A stretch of DNA of 64,000 nucleotides. It comes from Methylobacterium sp. J-068. GTDB lineage: Bacteria; Pseudomonadota; Alphaproteobacteria; Rhizobiales; Beijerinckiaceae. The DNA is taken from NCBI RefSeq assembly GCF_022829445.1, contig NZ_JAKSXY010000031.1:1-64000 (forward strand). Direction: 5' to 3'. Numbering within the stretch: the first letter of the stretch is position 1; each line of letters starts with the position of its first letter. This document shows, piece after piece, positions 38,601-48,260 of this stretch. Both the position numbers and the translations under genes were made by a program. The notes below the pieces were generated by a model. It worked only from the letters and a program-made list of their open reading frames with translations. It was not told the DNA's origin and did no database searches.

Positions 38601-40359
38601 CCTCCATGTCGAGCAGGTTCGGGCGTGGGCCGATGAACGAGACGAGGCTCATCACGGCCTCCTCGCGGATCGGGTCGATCGGCGGGTTCGTGACCTGCGC
38701 GAAGTTCTGCTTGAAGTAGGAGTAGAGCGACTTCGGCTTGTCCGAGAGCGCCGAGAGCGGCGTGTCGGTGCCCATGGAGCCAACCGCCTCCTGGCCGGTC
38801 ACGGCCATGGGCGCCATGAGGAGCTTCAGGTCCTCCTGGCTGTAGCCGAAGGCCTGCTGGCGATCGAGTAGCGACACGTCCGAGCGCGAGGCGCGCGGGA
38901 TGACGGGCTTCAGGTCCTCCAGAACGATCTGGGTGTTCTTGACCCATTCGGCGTAGGGGTGGGCTGCGGCGAGCTCGCTCTTGATCTCCTCGTCGGAGAC
39001 GATGCGGCCCTTCTCCAGGTCGATGAGCAGCATCCGACCCGGCTGCAGGCGCCAGGATTCGACGATCTTCTCGTCGGGGATCGGCAGCACGCCCATCTCG
39101 GAGGCGAGCACCACGAGGCCGTCATCGGTGACGAGATAGCGGGCCGGGCGCAGACCGTTGCGGTCCAGCGTCGCGCCGATCTGACGGCCGTCGGTGAAGC
39201 ACACGGCCGCCGGCCCGTCCCACGGCTCCATCAGGGCGGCGTGGTACTCGTAGAAGGCGCGGCGCTCCTCGCCCATCAGCGGGTTGCCGGCCCACGCCTC
39301 GGGGATGAGCATCATCATCGCATGGGCGAGCGAGTAGCCGCCCTGCACGAGGAATTCGAGCGCGTTGTCGAAGCAGGCGGTGTCCGACTGGCCCTCGTAG
39401 GAGATCGGCCAGAGCTTGGAGATGTCGTTGCCGAACAGCTCCGAATCGACGCTGGCCTGGCGCGCCGCCATCCAGTTCACGTTGCCCCGCAGGGTGTTGA
39501 TCTCGCCGTTATGCGCGACCATCCGGTAGGGGTGGGAGAGGCGCCAGGTCGGGAAGGTGTTGGTGGCGAAGCGCTGATGCACGAGCGCGAGGCCCGAGAC
39601 GAAGCGCTCGTCCTGCAGGTCACGGTAATAATCGCCGAGCTGGTCGACCAGCACCATGCCCTTGTAGACGATAGTCCGGGTCGACAGCGAGACGGGATAA
39701 TAGGTGCTCGCCCGCTCGTCCTTGAGCCCGTAGACCTTGTTCGAGATTACCTTGCGGGCGGTGAACAGGCGGCGCTCGAAGGCGTCCTCGTCCGCGATGG
39801 TCGCGGGCCGGCCGATGAAGACCTGACGGTGGAAGGGCTCCGTCTCCTTGACCATGACGCCGAGATCGCTCGGGTCCACCGGCACGTCGCGCCACCCGAG
39901 GAAAGGCAAGCCCTCGTCGGCAAGCGCCTTGACGACGATCTCCTCGACGAGGCCGCGCGCCTCCGGATCCTTCGGCAGGAAGAACTGACCGACGCCGTAA
40001 TGGCCGGGCTCGGGCAGCGCGATGCCGAGGGCCTCGCATTCCGCCTTGAAGAAGGCGTGCGGGATCTGCACGAGGATGCCGCAGCCATCGCCCATCTTCG
40101 GATCGGCGCCGACGGCGCCGCGATGGTCCAGGTTCTTCAGGATCTGGAGGCCTTGCTGCACGATGGCGTGGCTGCGCCGGTCGTGCATGTCGGCGACGAA
40201 GCCGACGCCGCAGGCATCGCTCTCGCGGGCCGGGTCGTAGAGCCCCTGGGCTTTCGGCAGGGCCCGGTCGCGCACGATCAGCGGCGCGCCGCCGTCGCGG
40301 GTGGCGGGAACCGGCGCCTGCGACGCCCCGAACTCAGAAGATGCGACCACGTCCACCAT
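35644..40359 (-). CDS. gltB: Glutamate synthase large subunit
   Basis: About 1571 residues. The N-terminal nucleophile cysteine is C50 in [13 protein letters not shown], implying removal of a 49-residue propeptide. The class II glutaminase domain is followed by the FMN barrel ([18 protein letters not shown]), a 3Fe-4S motif ([15 protein letters not shown]) and the GXGXG beta-helix domain at the C-terminus. It makes glutamate from glutamine and 2-oxoglutarate with GltD. ATG 40359 is chosen because GGAGG lies just upstream; ATG at 40398 is possible. gltD lies downstream but displaced by vapBC. Confidence 0.96.
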   Translation of the reverse strand: MVDVVASSEFGASQAPVPATRDGGAPLIVRDRALPKAQGLYDPARESDACGVGFVADMHDRRSHAIVQQGLQILKNLDHRGAVGADPKMGDGCGILVQIPHAFFKAECEALGIALPEPGHYGVGQFFLPKDPEARGLVEEIVVKALADEGLPFLGWRDVPVDPSDLGVMVKETEPFHRQVFIGRPATIADEDAFERRLFTARKVISNKVYGLKDERASTYYPVSLSTRTIVYKGMVLVDQLGDYYRDLQDERFVSGLALVHQRFATNTFPTWRLSHPYRMVAHNGEINTLRGNVNWMAARQASVDSELFGNDISKLWPISYEGQSDTACFDNALEFLVQGGYSLAHAMMMLIPEAWAGNPLMGEERRAFYEYHAALMEPWDGPAAVCFTDGRQIGATLDRNGLRPARYLVTDDGLVVLASEMGVLPIPDEKIVESWRLQPGRMLLIDLEKGRIVSDEEIKSELAAAHPYAEWVKNTQIVLEDLKPVIPRASRSDVSLLDRQQAFGYSQEDLKLLMAPMAVTGQEAVGSMGTDTPLSALSDKPKSLYSYFKQNFAQVTNPPIDPIREEAVMSLVSFIGPRPNLLDMEGASRKKRLEVRQPILTNGDLEKIRSISHFEDRFDTKTLDMTFPAETGAAAMEGAVDRLCDRAEVAVRGGYNIIILSDRGIGPDRIAIPALLATAAVHNYLIRKGLRTSVGLVVESGEPREVHHFACLAGYGAEAINPYLAFETLIAMKDEFPPDLTPDEIVYRYIKSIDKGLLKVMSKMGISTYQSYCGAQIFDAIGLNSSFVARDFFGTATTIEGIGMAEVAQETARRHSDAFGDSPIYRTALDVGGEYAYRLRGESHTWTPDSVATLQHAVRLGLPDRYREYARLVNEQENHLKTIRGLFRIKQAAELGRAPVEIDQVEPAADIVKRFATGAMSYGSISKEAHETLAIAVNSFGGRSNSGEGGEEVERFKPMADGRSRRSAIKQVASGRFGVTTEYLVNSDMMQIKVAQGAKPGEGGQLPGHKVDAKIAKVRYATPGVGLISPPPHHDIYSIEDLAQLIFDLKNVNPAADVSVKLVSEVGVGTVATGVAKARADHITISGFDGGTGAAPLTSIKHAGGPWETGLAETQQTLVLSHLRGRVVLQADGGIRTGRDVLVAALLGADQFGFSTAPLIAAGCIMMRKCHLNTCPVGVATQDPVLRKRFKGTPEHVINYFFFVAEELRELMAAMGFTKLEDLIGRADYLDTLEVIQHWKAKGLDFSKLFHRPDVPEHVAIRHTEKQKHPIDTVLDRRLIAGAQSALDGGEPVVVRDVIRNSDRTAGAMLSGMVAKAYGHEGLPDDTIRVELSGTAGQSFGAWLAAGVTVVLTGHANDYVGKGLSGGKLIIRPSDQLKAPGSHTIMAGNTVLYGAIAGEAYIRGSAGERFAVRNSGAIAVVEGMGDHGCEYMTGGVVVSIGETGRNFAAGMSGGIAYVLDEDGSFSARCNLSMVDLEPVEEEDDLMRRFHQDGDLETKGRVDILADMSGHDEERLSQLITNHLKYTGSPRAKAILDDWAGYRTKFVKVMPVEYRRALREMEMARMPVAAE

Positions 40360-40993
40360 CTCTCGCCTCCGACCTGCCCGCATGCGAGCATGTTTCATGC
40401 CCAGAGGCCAAGGGGCATCTGGGTTCGCGTCTCTCGACAGCGTCGGCTCTAGGCGGGTTCTTCGGTCAGAAGCGCCCGCTCCTCGCGGGCTCGACGCCGG
40501 CTTGGTCTCAAGCCGTGCGGGCCCGGATCGCCATCATGGCAACCGGCTTCGAATCTCGTTTGGTCGCCGGCACACTCACCTGAGCGAGATCCTCACAGCC
40601 ATCCGGGCAGGCTCTCTACCGGAAATGGGACAGCCTTGCTGTCCTACCGAGGGAAAGTGACAGATTTTAACCGCTCCAGCAAGTGCGTGCCGAGGCGCAC
40701 ACCACGGTTTTCCGGCCTGGAACCCACCGCCAAATGCGGAAACGATGCCGCAGGGTGAAGGCAGCCCCGGGAGCGGACCGATCCGGGATCTGACGGCGCG
40801 GAACAATTCCGCCGCAGCGACCCCGCATTGTCGCCCCAATCCAACGCTTAACACGGTTCCGCCGAGCACAAGCGGCATGCGGGGTTGCGAGACCCGGCGG
40901 ATCGTGAACCGGGGGACCTGCGCCAACAGCAGGCCTCCGGATCGACCCCTTATCTGGATTCCGAACCCGATGAATCCGTGTCGCAGGACGCCC
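40360..40993 (+). other. 634-base divergent intergenic region
   Basis: Between gltB (leftward) and a proline-rich exported protein (rightward). Two small hairpins are visible: GCCCGC/GCGGGC at 40474-40490 and GGACAGC/GCTGTCC at 40628-40644 (3-base loop). Neither has a T tract. Open frames here are Arg-rich and lack ribosome sites. Promoters for both genes are expected but not clear. Confidence 0.4.
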
Positions 40994-41923
40994 ATGCGTG
41001 CATCCCCGTCACTTCGCGCCATATCCGCAGGCCTCGTCGCGGGCTTTCTCACGGTATCGGCCCTCGGGATCGGCAGCGCCCGGGCACAGTATGCCTACGA
41101 GCCGGACCCGATCATGCCGCCGCGCGCCGTGGTCTGGCGCCTGAACGACCGTGGCTTCACCGACGTCACGCGCCCTCAGTTCGACGGACGAGCCTACATC
41201 GTCGAGGCCTCGAACCCCTATGGCGACCGGATGCGCCTGTTCGTGGACTCGCGCGACGGCCGAATCATCGGGCGCCAACGCCTGGATGTCCCGCCCGAGC
41301 CCGTGGCACGGATCGCCCGCCGCGGCGCCCCCGGCTATGGCTGGACGGAGGAGGACGAAGGACCGCGCCGGCCGATCCGCGAGGCCGAGCGATTCGTCCC
41401 GCCCGCCGACATTCCCTTTCCGCAAAGCCAGTCGCGCCGGGCACGTCCGGCCTCGCCGGAGCGCCAGGACCTCGCGGCACGAACCGATCCCGGCCTCCAG
41501 GCCGCGCCGCCGCCGCGCGCCGAGCCGATCGATCGCAATCCGATGGGGCTGAACCCGGATGCGCGCGGCTCCGACGCCAGGCCGAAGGCCGATACGCCGC
41601 GCAAGGCCGCGCGGTCGAAGCCGCCGGTCCAGCCCGCAGCGCCCTCCGTGACGCCGGACGCCCCGAAGCTCTCGGACGTCCCGCCGGCCGCAGCGAAGAT
41701 CGAGGCCGCGCCGGGCACGGCCAGCGCCGCGATCGCGCCGCCCAAGGCCACATCGCCGGCCGCCTCGGGATCGAGCATGACGCCCGCCTCGGTGCAGCCT
41801 CCACCGGCCGACAAGCCGGCTGCCCAGAGCTGGAAGGACGTTCCGGCCGAGGCCAAGCGTCCGGTGCGGGTGATCGGAGGAGCCACGATCGTGCCCGGCA
41901 CCAGCGCCAAGGACGCCGAGTAG
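40994..41923 (+). CDS. Exported Pro/Ala-rich protein with a PepSY-like N-terminal segment
   Basis: The 309-residue product has a Sec signal peptide (LRAISAGLVAGFLTVSALGIGSARA). Residues of about 38-95 (MPPRAVVWRLNDRGFTDVTRP, then EASNPYGDRMRLFVDSRDGRIIG) have the small alpha-beta shape and wording of PepSY-like periplasmic modules. The remaining two thirds is low-complexity, rich in Pro, Ala and Lys, perhaps a cell-wall-spanning or disordered region. Function unknown. ATG 40994 follows AGGA; the frame upstream is non-signal sequence. A strong terminator follows. Confidence 0.72.
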   Translation: MRASPSLRAISAGLVAGFLTVSALGIGSARAQYAYEPDPIMPPRAVVWRLNDRGFTDVTRPQFDGRAYIVEASNPYGDRMRLFVDSRDGRIIGRQRLDVPPEPVARIARRGAPGYGWTEEDEGPRRPIREAERFVPPADIPFPQSQSRRARPASPERQDLAARTDPGLQAAPPPRAEPIDRNPMGLNPDARGSDARPKADTPRKAARSKPPVQPAAPSVTPDAPKLSDVPPAAAKIEAAPGTASAAIAPPKATSPAASGSSMTPASVQPPPADKPAAQSWKDVPAEAKRPVRVIGGATIVPGTSAKDAE

Positions 41924-41954
41924 GACCGAACCCCGTCAGAGACGGCACTGAACG

Positions 41955-41990
41955 AACAGGACCGCGCGGTGATCGCCGCGCGGTCCTGTT
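41955..41990. terminator. Strong 15-bp terminator hairpin, bidirectional
   Basis: Arms AACAGGACCGCGCGG (41955-41969) and CCGCGCGGTCCTGTT (41976-41990) are perfectly complementary around TGATCG, followed by GGTTT. It lies 31 bases after the plus-strand gene and 30 bases past the minus-strand fdsD stop, so it probably ends both converging units. Confidence 0.8.
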
Positions 41991-42019
41991 GGTTTCGAGG
42001 TCCGACGCTCGCGGCGTGG

Positions 42020-42310
42020 TCAGCCGGCGTCGCTGGCGCCGGCGCCCTGGAGCTGCGGGTTCCGGGTCCCGGCGCGAACCGGGCTGTCGGCCTCCGGCTT
42101 CTCCCGAAGCGCACGGAGCGCCAGCGGATCGAGCCCGCTCTCGGGCTTCGGTCCGAAGGCCTCCAGGGAAGCGCGCATCTTCGGCGTCCAGAACGCGAGG
42201 ATGTGCTTGTGGATGCCCGCCACGGCCTCCTCCTCCGGGTAGGACCGGAAGAAGGTGGAGATCTGGTTCGCCATGCGGACGAGCTTTTCGTCGGACGTGA
42301 GGGCGCTCAT
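42020..42310 (-). CDS. fdsD: Formate dehydrogenase delta subunit
   Basis: This 96-residue protein matches FdsD: LVRMANQISTFFRSYPEEEAVAGI, then HKHILAFWTPKMR. FdsD is a small subunit or maturation factor of the soluble NAD-linked Mo-formate dehydrogenase. ATG 42310 gives the standard length; the frame stays open to 42523 without family similarity. The start overlaps the fdhD stop by four bases. It is the last gene of the fdsGBACD operon. Confidence 0.9.
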   Translation of the reverse strand: MSALTSDEKLVRMANQISTFFRSYPEEEAVAGIHKHILAFWTPKMRASLEAFGPKPESGLDPLALRALREKPEADSPVRAGTRNPQLQGAGASDAG

Positions 42311-43203
42311 GGGATCGGAACTCGCGTTGATGAAGGGGGACTCGCGGGAAGACTGAGCCTTTCGCGGCCGGTGAAGACCGTCAGGGTGTCGGATCGGGCG
42401 ATGGCGCAGAGCGTCATGCCGTGCAGCCGGGCCCGGTCGATGGCGAGCGAGGTCGGAGCCGAGATCGCGACGAGGACGCTCGCCCCGAGGCTCGCCGCCT
42501 TCTCCACCATCTCGAACGAGCACCGGCTGGTGATGACGATGAAGCCGTCCGCCGGGTCGGTGCCGCGCCGGATCAGGGCGCCGATCAACTTGTCGAGCCC
42601 GTTATGGCGCCCGACATCCTCGCGCACGGCGATGAGCGCCCCGTCGAGCCCGGCCCAGGCCGCCGCATGCACCGCGCGCGTTTCCGCATTCAGAACCTGC
42701 GCATCGCCCATCGCGAGCAGCGCGCGCTGGATCGCCGCGACGCCGACCCGCCCCGCCCCGTGCAGCGGCGCATCGGCCTTCGGCAGCGAGGCGAGATCGT
42801 CGATGCCGCAGACGCCGCATCCGGTGCGCCCGGAGATCGCGCGCTTGCGGGCCAGATGCTCCCGCAGGCGCCCGGGCACGAGATCGACGAGAAGGCGCAT
42901 GCCACCCTCCGCCTCGTCCCGCTCGAGCACGACCGAGCGGATCTCGTCGGCCGCCTCGACGATGCCTTCCGTCAGGCTGAACCCGTAGGCGAAATCCACG
43001 AGATCGGCCGGCGTCGTCATCATCACGGCATAGGGCACGTTGCCGTAGACGAGGTTGACCGGCATCTCGACCGCGAGGGGCCGGGTGTCGGCGCGGGGTT
43101 CCGCGTCGTCGTAGGCGACGACCAGGGTGGGGACGCGCCGGGCCGTCTCGGCCGGCGCGTCCGCTTCGTTTCGCGTCAGAACGTCGTGCTCACTCGGCCG
43201 CAT
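42307..43203 (-). CDS. fdhD: Formate dehydrogenase sulfurtransferase FdhD/FdsC
   Basis: The 298-residue protein has the FdhD Cys motif GRTGCGVCGI near residue 128 and REDVGRHNGLDKLIG near 195, both diagnostic. FdhD moves sulfur onto the molybdenum cofactor of formate dehydrogenases, an essential maturation step. Its ATG lies inside the fdsA gene, overlapping it by 14 bases, so synthesis follows the catalytic subunit. The same factor might also serve the FdhF/YdeP-type enzyme at 31042, which has no fdhD beside it; that is inference. Confidence 0.94.
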   Translation of the reverse strand: MRPSEHDVLTRNEADAPAETARRVPTLVVAYDDAEPRADTRPLAVEMPVNLVYGNVPYAVMMTTPADLVDFAYGFSLTEGIVEAADEIRSVVLERDEAEGGMRLLVDLVPGRLREHLARKRAISGRTGCGVCGIDDLASLPKADAPLHGAGRVGVAAIQRALLAMGDAQVLNAETRAVHAAAWAGLDGALIAVREDVGRHNGLDKLIGALIRRGTDPADGFIVITSRCSFEMVEKAASLGASVLVAISAPTSLAIDRARLHGMTLCAIARSDTLTVFTGRERLSLPASPPSSTRVPIP

Positions 43204-46051
43204 TCAGCTGGGTCGCAATCCGGGTCAGCGAGAAATCCTCCTCGAAGAACCGCGCCTGCCAGTCGGAGGGGCGGTTCGTCCGCCGGACCTGCACCGCCGT
43301 GACCTTGTACTCGGGGCAGTTGGTGGCCCAGTCCGAGTAATCGGTGGTGATCACGTTGGCGCCGGTCTTGGCGTGGTGGAAGGTCGTATACACGACGCCG
43401 GGCTGCATGCGCTCGGAGACGATGGCCTTCAGGGCGATGTCGCCCGAGCGGCTCTCCAGCGCGACGAGGTCACCGTCCACGATCCCGCGCACCTCCGCGT
43501 CGAAGGGATGGATCTCGAGGATGTCCTCCTCGTGCCAGCGCGAGTTCTCCGTGCGGCGGGTCTGGGCGCCGACATTGTACTGCGACAGGATGCGGCCGGT
43601 GGTGAGGATGAGCGGGAAGCGCGGGCCCGTGCGCTCCTCGGTCGGTACGTATTCGGTGATCATGAACTTGCCGAGGCCGCGCACGAAGCGGTCCACGTGC
43701 ATCATCGGCGTGCCGAGGGGGGCGGCCTCGTTGCACGGCCACTGGATCGAGCCGAGCTCGTCGAGCTTGGCGAAGCTGACGCCCGAGAAGCTCGGGGTCA
43801 GGGACGCGATCTCGTCCATGATCTCGCTCGGGTGGCTGTAGTTCATCGGATAGCCGAGCGCGTTCGAGAGGAGCATGGTGCCCTCCCAGTCACCGACGCC
43901 CGAGAGCGGCGGCATCACCTTGCGGACGCGGGAGATGCGGCGCTCGGCATTGGTGAAGGTGCCGTCCTTCTCCAGGAACGAGGCGCCCGGCAGGAAGACG
44001 TGGGCGTACTTGGCCGTCTCGTTCAGGAAGATGTCCTGGATGACGATGCATTCCATCGCCATCAGGCCGGCGGTGACGTGGTGCGTGTCGGGATCGGACT
44101 GCGCGATGTCCTCGCCCTGGATGTACATGCCCTTGAAGGCGCCATCGACGGCTTCGTCGAGCATGTTGGTGATGCGCAGGCCGGGATGCTGGTCGAGCGA
44201 CACGCCCCAGAGCGATTCGAAGGTCTCGCGGGTGGCATCGTCCGAGACGTGGCGGTAGCCCGGAAGCTCGTGGGGGAACGAGCCCATGTCGCAGGAGCCC
44301 TGGACGTTGTTCTGGCCGCGCAGCGGGTTCACGCCGGCGCCCAGCATGCCGATGTTGCCGGTGGCCATGGCGATGTTGGCCATGCCCATGACCATGGTCG
44401 AGCCCTGGCTGTGCTCGGTGACGCCGAGGCCGTAATAGATGCCGGCGGCGCCGCCCGTGGCGTAGAGGCGGGCGGCGGCCCGCAGCTCGGCCGGGTCGAT
44501 GCCCGTATAGGTCGCCTGCGCCTCGGGAGAGTGGCGCTCGTCGGCGACGAAGCGGGCCCAGGCCTCGAAGTCGACCAGATCGCAACGCTCGCGCACATAG
44601 GCCTCGTCGACGAGACCTTCCGTGACGATGACGTGCGCCATCGAGTTGATGAAGGCGACGTTGGAGCCGGGCTTCAGGGGCAGATGGTGGTCGGCCTTGA
44701 TGTGAGGCGACTTCACGAGGTCGATCTTGCGCGGATCGGCGACGATGAGCCGGGCGCCCTCGCGCAGGCGCTTCTTCATGCGCGAGGCGAAGACCGGGTG
44801 GCCGTCGGTCGGGTTCGCGCCGATGACCAGGATCACGTCGGAATGCGCCACGGAGGCGAAGTCCTGCGTGCCGGCCGAGGTGCCGAGCGTCGACATCAGG
44901 CCGTAGCCGGTGGGCGAATGGCAGACACGGGCGCAGGTATCGACGTTGTTGTTGCCGAAGGCGGCGCGCACGAGCTTCTGGACGAGGTAGGCCTCCTCGT
45001 TGGTGCAGCGCGACGACGTGATGCCGCCGACCGAGTCTTTTCCGTATTTCGCCTGGATGCGCTTGAACTCGGAGGCTGCGCGATCGATGGCCACCTCCCA
45101 AGAGACTTCCTGCCAGGGGTCCGTGATCTTGTCGCGGATCATCGGCTTGGTGATGCGGTCCTTGTGGGTGGCGTAGCCGTAGGCGAAGCGGCCCTTGACG
45201 CAGGAATGGCCGTCATTGGCCTTGCCGCCCTTGTAGGGCACCATGCGGACGATGCGGGTGCCCTGCATCTCGGCCTTGAAGGAGCAGCCGACACCGCAAT
45301 AGGCGCAGGTCGTGATCTCGGAGTGATCGGGCTGGCCGTGCGCGATGATCGACTTCTCCTGGAGCGTCGCGGTCGGGCAGGCCTGCACGCAGGCGCCGCA
45401 GGAGACGCACTCCGAATCCATGAAGTTGGTCGGGCCGGCGGCAACGCGGCTGTCGAAGCCGCGGCCGGAGATCGTCAGCGCGAAGGTGCCCTGGATCTCC
45501 TCGCAGGCGCGGACGCAGCGGTTGCAGACGATGCACTTCGAGGGATCGTAGGTGAAGTACGGGTTCGAGGTGTCCTTCGGCAGGTATTGCTCGGAGGTCG
45601 GCTTGACGTGGTTGGCACCGTCATAGCCGTAGCGCACATCGCGCAGGCCCACCGCGCCGGCCATGTCCTGCAACTCGCAGTCGCCGTTGGCGGCACAGGT
45701 CAGGCAGTCGAGCGGGTGATCGGAGATGTAGAGCTCCATCACGCCCTTGCGGAGCTTGGCGAGCTTGTCCGTCTGGGTCGAGACCACCATGCCGTTCTCG
45801 GCGGGCGTGGTGCAGGAGGCGGGCGTGCCGCGCCGGCCCTCGATCTCCACGAGGCAGAGGCGGCAGGAGCCGAACGCCTCGAGCGAATCGGTGGCGCAGA
45901 GCTTGGGGATCTGCGTGCCGGCATGCATGGCGGCGGCCATGACGGAGGTGCCGGCCGGGACGGTGACGCTCATGCCGTCGATGGTGAGCGTCACGGTCTG
46001 CTCGTTCACCCGGATCGGGGTGCCGTAGTCGATCTCTTTGATGAGGGCCAT
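43190..46051 (-). CDS. fdsA: Formate dehydrogenase alpha subunit, NAD-linked Mo type
   Basis: The 953-residue catalytic subunit has, in order: a 2Fe-2S ferredoxin domain (C52, C63, C66, C80), a His-Cys3 cluster (HPLDCLTC at 112-119), two 4Fe-4S motifs (CIVCNRC from 173, CVSCGAC from 215), a further 4Fe-4S motif (CAYCGVGC from 249) and the molybdenum ligand C377 in CARVCHSPT. The enzyme oxidises formate to carbon dioxide and passes electrons to FdsB. ATG 46051 gives MALIKEIDYG; an extension to 46078 is unlikely. It is Cys-type, not selenocysteine. Confidence 0.96.
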   Translation of the reverse strand: MALIKEIDYGTPIRVNEQTVTLTIDGMSVTVPAGTSVMAAAMHAGTQIPKLCATDSLEAFGSCRLCLVEIEGRRGTPASCTTPAENGMVVSTQTDKLAKLRKGVMELYISDHPLDCLTCAANGDCELQDMAGAVGLRDVRYGYDGANHVKPTSEQYLPKDTSNPYFTYDPSKCIVCNRCVRACEEIQGTFALTISGRGFDSRVAAGPTNFMDSECVSCGACVQACPTATLQEKSIIAHGQPDHSEITTCAYCGVGCSFKAEMQGTRIVRMVPYKGGKANDGHSCVKGRFAYGYATHKDRITKPMIRDKITDPWQEVSWEVAIDRAASEFKRIQAKYGKDSVGGITSSRCTNEEAYLVQKLVRAAFGNNNVDTCARVCHSPTGYGLMSTLGTSAGTQDFASVAHSDVILVIGANPTDGHPVFASRMKKRLREGARLIVADPRKIDLVKSPHIKADHHLPLKPGSNVAFINSMAHVIVTEGLVDEAYVRERCDLVDFEAWARFVADERHSPEAQATYTGIDPAELRAAARLYATGGAAGIYYGLGVTEHSQGSTMVMGMANIAMATGNIGMLGAGVNPLRGQNNVQGSCDMGSFPHELPGYRHVSDDATRETFESLWGVSLDQHPGLRITNMLDEAVDGAFKGMYIQGEDIAQSDPDTHHVTAGLMAMECIVIQDIFLNETAKYAHVFLPGASFLEKDGTFTNAERRISRVRKVMPPLSGVGDWEGTMLLSNALGYPMNYSHPSEIMDEIASLTPSFSGVSFAKLDELGSIQWPCNEAAPLGTPMMHVDRFVRGLGKFMITEYVPTEERTGPRFPLILTTGRILSQYNVGAQTRRTENSRWHEEDILEIHPFDAEVRGIVDGDLVALESRSGDIALKAIVSERMQPGVVYTTFHHAKTGANVITTDYSDWATNCPEYKVTAVQVRRTNRPSDWQARFFEEDFSLTRIATQLNAAE

Positions 46052-46064
46052 GGGTCGCGCCTCC

Positions 46065-47624
46065 TTACTCGGCGGCAACGGACATCGTTCCGCGCTGCTG
46101 GAAATCCTCGGGGAAGTGGGTGATCGCGCTCATCACGGGCATCGGCGTCAGGCCGCCCATGGCGCAGAGCGACCCATCGGTCATCACGTCGCAGAGGTCG
46201 GCGACCACCGCGAGGTTCTCGGTCGGACGGATGCCGGCGATGACCTTGTCCATGGTCTCGACGCCGCGCGTCGCGCCGATGCGGCAGGGCGTGCACTTGC
46301 CGCAGGATTCGACGGCGCAGAACTCGAAGGCGAAGCGGGCCTGCTTGGCCATGTCCACGGTGTCGTCGAACACCACGATGCCGCCATGGCCGACGAGCCC
46401 CTTCTTGGCCGCCATCGCCTCGTAGTCGAGGGGCGTGTCGAGGAGGTGATCGGGGAAGTAGGCGCCGAGCGGGCCGCCGACCTGCACCGCCCGCACCGGA
46501 CGGCCACTCTGCGTCCCACCACCGAAATCCTCGATGATCTCGCGCAGCGTGATGCCGAAGGCGTACTCGATCAGGCCGCCGTGCTTGATGTTGCCGGCGA
46601 GCTGGATCGCCAGCGTGCCCAGCGACCGGCCCATGCCGTACTCGGCATAGGCCTTGGCGCCGTGCTCCAGGATGTAGGGCACGGCCGTGAAGGTCATCAC
46701 GTTGTTGACCAGGGTCGGCTGGCCGAGGAAGCCCTTCAGGGCCGGGATCGGCGGCTTGGCGCGCACGATGCCGCGACGGCCCTCCAGACTCTCCAGCAGC
46801 GAGGTCTCCTCGCCGCAGATATAGGCGCCGGCGCCGAGGCGGACCTCGAGGTGGAAGGCCTTGCCGGAGTTCATGACGTTGTCGCCGAGGACGCCTGCCG
46901 CGATGCCGTTGGCAATGGCTTCCTTCAACGTCGCGAAGGCCTGCGGGTATTCGGAGCGCAGATAGATGTAACCGCGCGTGGCGCCGGTGGCGATGCCCGC
47001 GATGGTCATGCCCTCGATGAGGTTGAAGGGATCGCCCTCCATCATCATCCGGTCGGCGAAGGTGCCGGAATCGCCCTCGTCGGCGTTGCAGACCACGTAT
47101 TTCTGGCCCGACTGCGCCAGCATCACGGTGTTCCACTTGATACCGGCGGGGAAGCCGGCGCCACCACGGCCGCGCAGGCCGGAATCGCGCACCTGCGCGA
47201 CGATGCCGGCGGCATCGAGCTTCAGCGCGGCCTCGAGCCCCCTGTAGCCCCCGTGCGCCCGGTAATCCTCGACCGAGACCGGATCGACGACGCCGCAGCG
47301 CTGGAAGGTGAGCCGGTGCTGGCGGGCGAGATAGGGGATCTTCTCCGGGTCGCCGAGGCAGAGCGCATGGGCGCTGCCCTCGACCAGGCCGCCATCGAGC
47401 AGGCCGTCGACATCGGCCGGGGTCACGGGCCCGTAGGCGACACGGCCCTGGGGCGTGACCACCTCGATCATCGGCTCCAGCCAGAGCATACCCCGCGAGC
47501 CGGTGCGCACGATGGTGACGTCGAGGCCCCGGCGCTCGGCGCCGGCAAAGAGCGCGCGCGCGACACGATTGGCGCCGAGGCCGAGGGCGACGGCGTCGCG
47601 CGGAACGGTGATCGTGATGCTCAC
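46065..47624 (-). CDS. fdsB: Formate dehydrogenase beta subunit (NuoF-like)
   Basis: This 519-residue subunit carries the NADH/FMN site (GLRGRGGAGFPAGIKW near 160, then CNADEGDSGTFADR) and a 4Fe-4S motif (ESCGKCTPCRIG near 440). An N-terminal thioredoxin-like 2Fe-2S-less region precedes it, as in FdsB. It hands electrons from formate to NAD+. GTG 47624 overlaps the fdsG stop (GTGA); a longer frame to 47852 is not native sequence. Confidence 0.95.
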   Translation of the reverse strand: MSITITVPRDAVALGLGANRVARALFAGAERRGLDVTIVRTGSRGMLWLEPMIEVVTPQGRVAYGPVTPADVDGLLDGGLVEGSAHALCLGDPEKIPYLARQHRLTFQRCGVVDPVSVEDYRAHGGYRGLEAALKLDAAGIVAQVRDSGLRGRGGAGFPAGIKWNTVMLAQSGQKYVVCNADEGDSGTFADRMMMEGDPFNLIEGMTIAGIATGATRGYIYLRSEYPQAFATLKEAIANGIAAGVLGDNVMNSGKAFHLEVRLGAGAYICGEETSLLESLEGRRGIVRAKPPIPALKGFLGQPTLVNNVMTFTAVPYILEHGAKAYAEYGMGRSLGTLAIQLAGNIKHGGLIEYAFGITLREIIEDFGGGTQSGRPVRAVQVGGPLGAYFPDHLLDTPLDYEAMAAKKGLVGHGGIVVFDDTVDMAKQARFAFEFCAVESCGKCTPCRIGATRGVETMDKVIAGIRPTENLAVVADLCDVMTDGSLCAMGGLTPMPVMSAITHFPEDFQQRGTMSVAAE

Positions 47625-48094
47625 GACTTCATCTCCGTCAGGGCGGCTTCGAGGGAATCGGCGGTCAGGCGGGCGATCGGCTCGTCGTCCACGAGCGCGC
47701 CCGGACCGTTGGCGCAGAGACCAAGGCAGTAGACCGGCTCCACCGTCACCTGCCCGTCGGGGGTCGTCCCGTGCCAATCGATGCCCAGGCGAGAGAGGAT
47801 CTGCGCATGCAGCGCGTCCGAACCCATGGCCTGGCAGGCCTCGGCCCGACACAGCTTCACCTGATGCCGGCCCGCCGGAGCGCGGCGGAAATCGTGATAG
47901 AAGGTGATGCAGCCGTGGACCTCGGCCCGCGACAGGTTCAGCGCATCCGCGATGAGAGGTACGGCGCCCTCGTCGACGTAGCCGAATGTCTCCTGCAAGG
48001 CGTGCAGGATCGGCAAGGTCGCGCCTTCGAGGTGGACGTGATCGGCGATGATCCCGGCGGCGCGGGGCTCGCTCCAGGGCTCGTTCGGCACCAT
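47621..48094 (-). CDS. fdsG: Formate dehydrogenase gamma subunit (NuoE-like)
   Basis: The 157-residue protein is a thioredoxin-like 2Fe-2S subunit. Two Cys are in KLCRAEACQAMG and two in YCLGLCANGPG, the NuoE/FdsG arrangement, with TLPILHALQETFGYV upstream. It forms the NADH-dehydrogenase-like module with FdsB. ATG 48094 has AGGA seven bases upstream (read on the minus strand); the frame upstream is non-native. It heads the fdsGBACD operon, downstream of a LysR gene. Confidence 0.94.
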   Translation of the reverse strand: MVPNEPWSEPRAAGIIADHVHLEGATLPILHALQETFGYVDEGAVPLIADALNLSRAEVHGCITFYHDFRRAPAGRHQVKLCRAEACQAMGSDALHAQILSRLGIDWHGTTPDGQVTVEPVYCLGLCANGPGALVDDEPIARLTADSLEAALTEMKS

Positions 48095-48198
48095 TGTTCC
48101 TACCCAGATTGATCTTGTTCTGGTTCCAGGGTGGTATATCGCCAACACGTGATCAACCGTGCTGTTCGGTCGGGCGACATGTATTTTTTGTCGAGAAG

Positions 48199-48213
48199 CG
48201 TTGCCGCAACGCA
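48199..48213. promoter_or_regulatory. Palindrome upstream of fdsG, likely regulator site
   Basis: GCGTTGC-C-GCAACGC is a perfect 15-base palindrome, 105 bases upstream of fdsG and between it and lysR. A second, looser repeat (CGACA...TGTCG, 48175-48194) lies next to it. The position fits activation of fds by the adjacent LysR protein, but no binding data can be read from sequence. Confidence 0.5.
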
Positions 48214-48260
48214 AAAGACCAGGGTAACAGGTGCTAATTTTGTGCCCGTCTCAAATTTTT

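Noticed and set aside
43190..46051. Tungsten-type formate dehydrogenase 1 (fdh1AB)
   Set aside because: Separate NuoE-like and NuoF-like subunits plus fdhD and fdsD show the fdsGBACD layout rather than the two-subunit fdh1AB form.
43127..46123. 998-codon open frame on the plus strand opposite fdsA
   Set aside because: It is the antisense shadow of the fdsA coding sequence, produced by GC-rich codon bias; the minus-strand product has all formate dehydrogenase motifs, the shadow has none.
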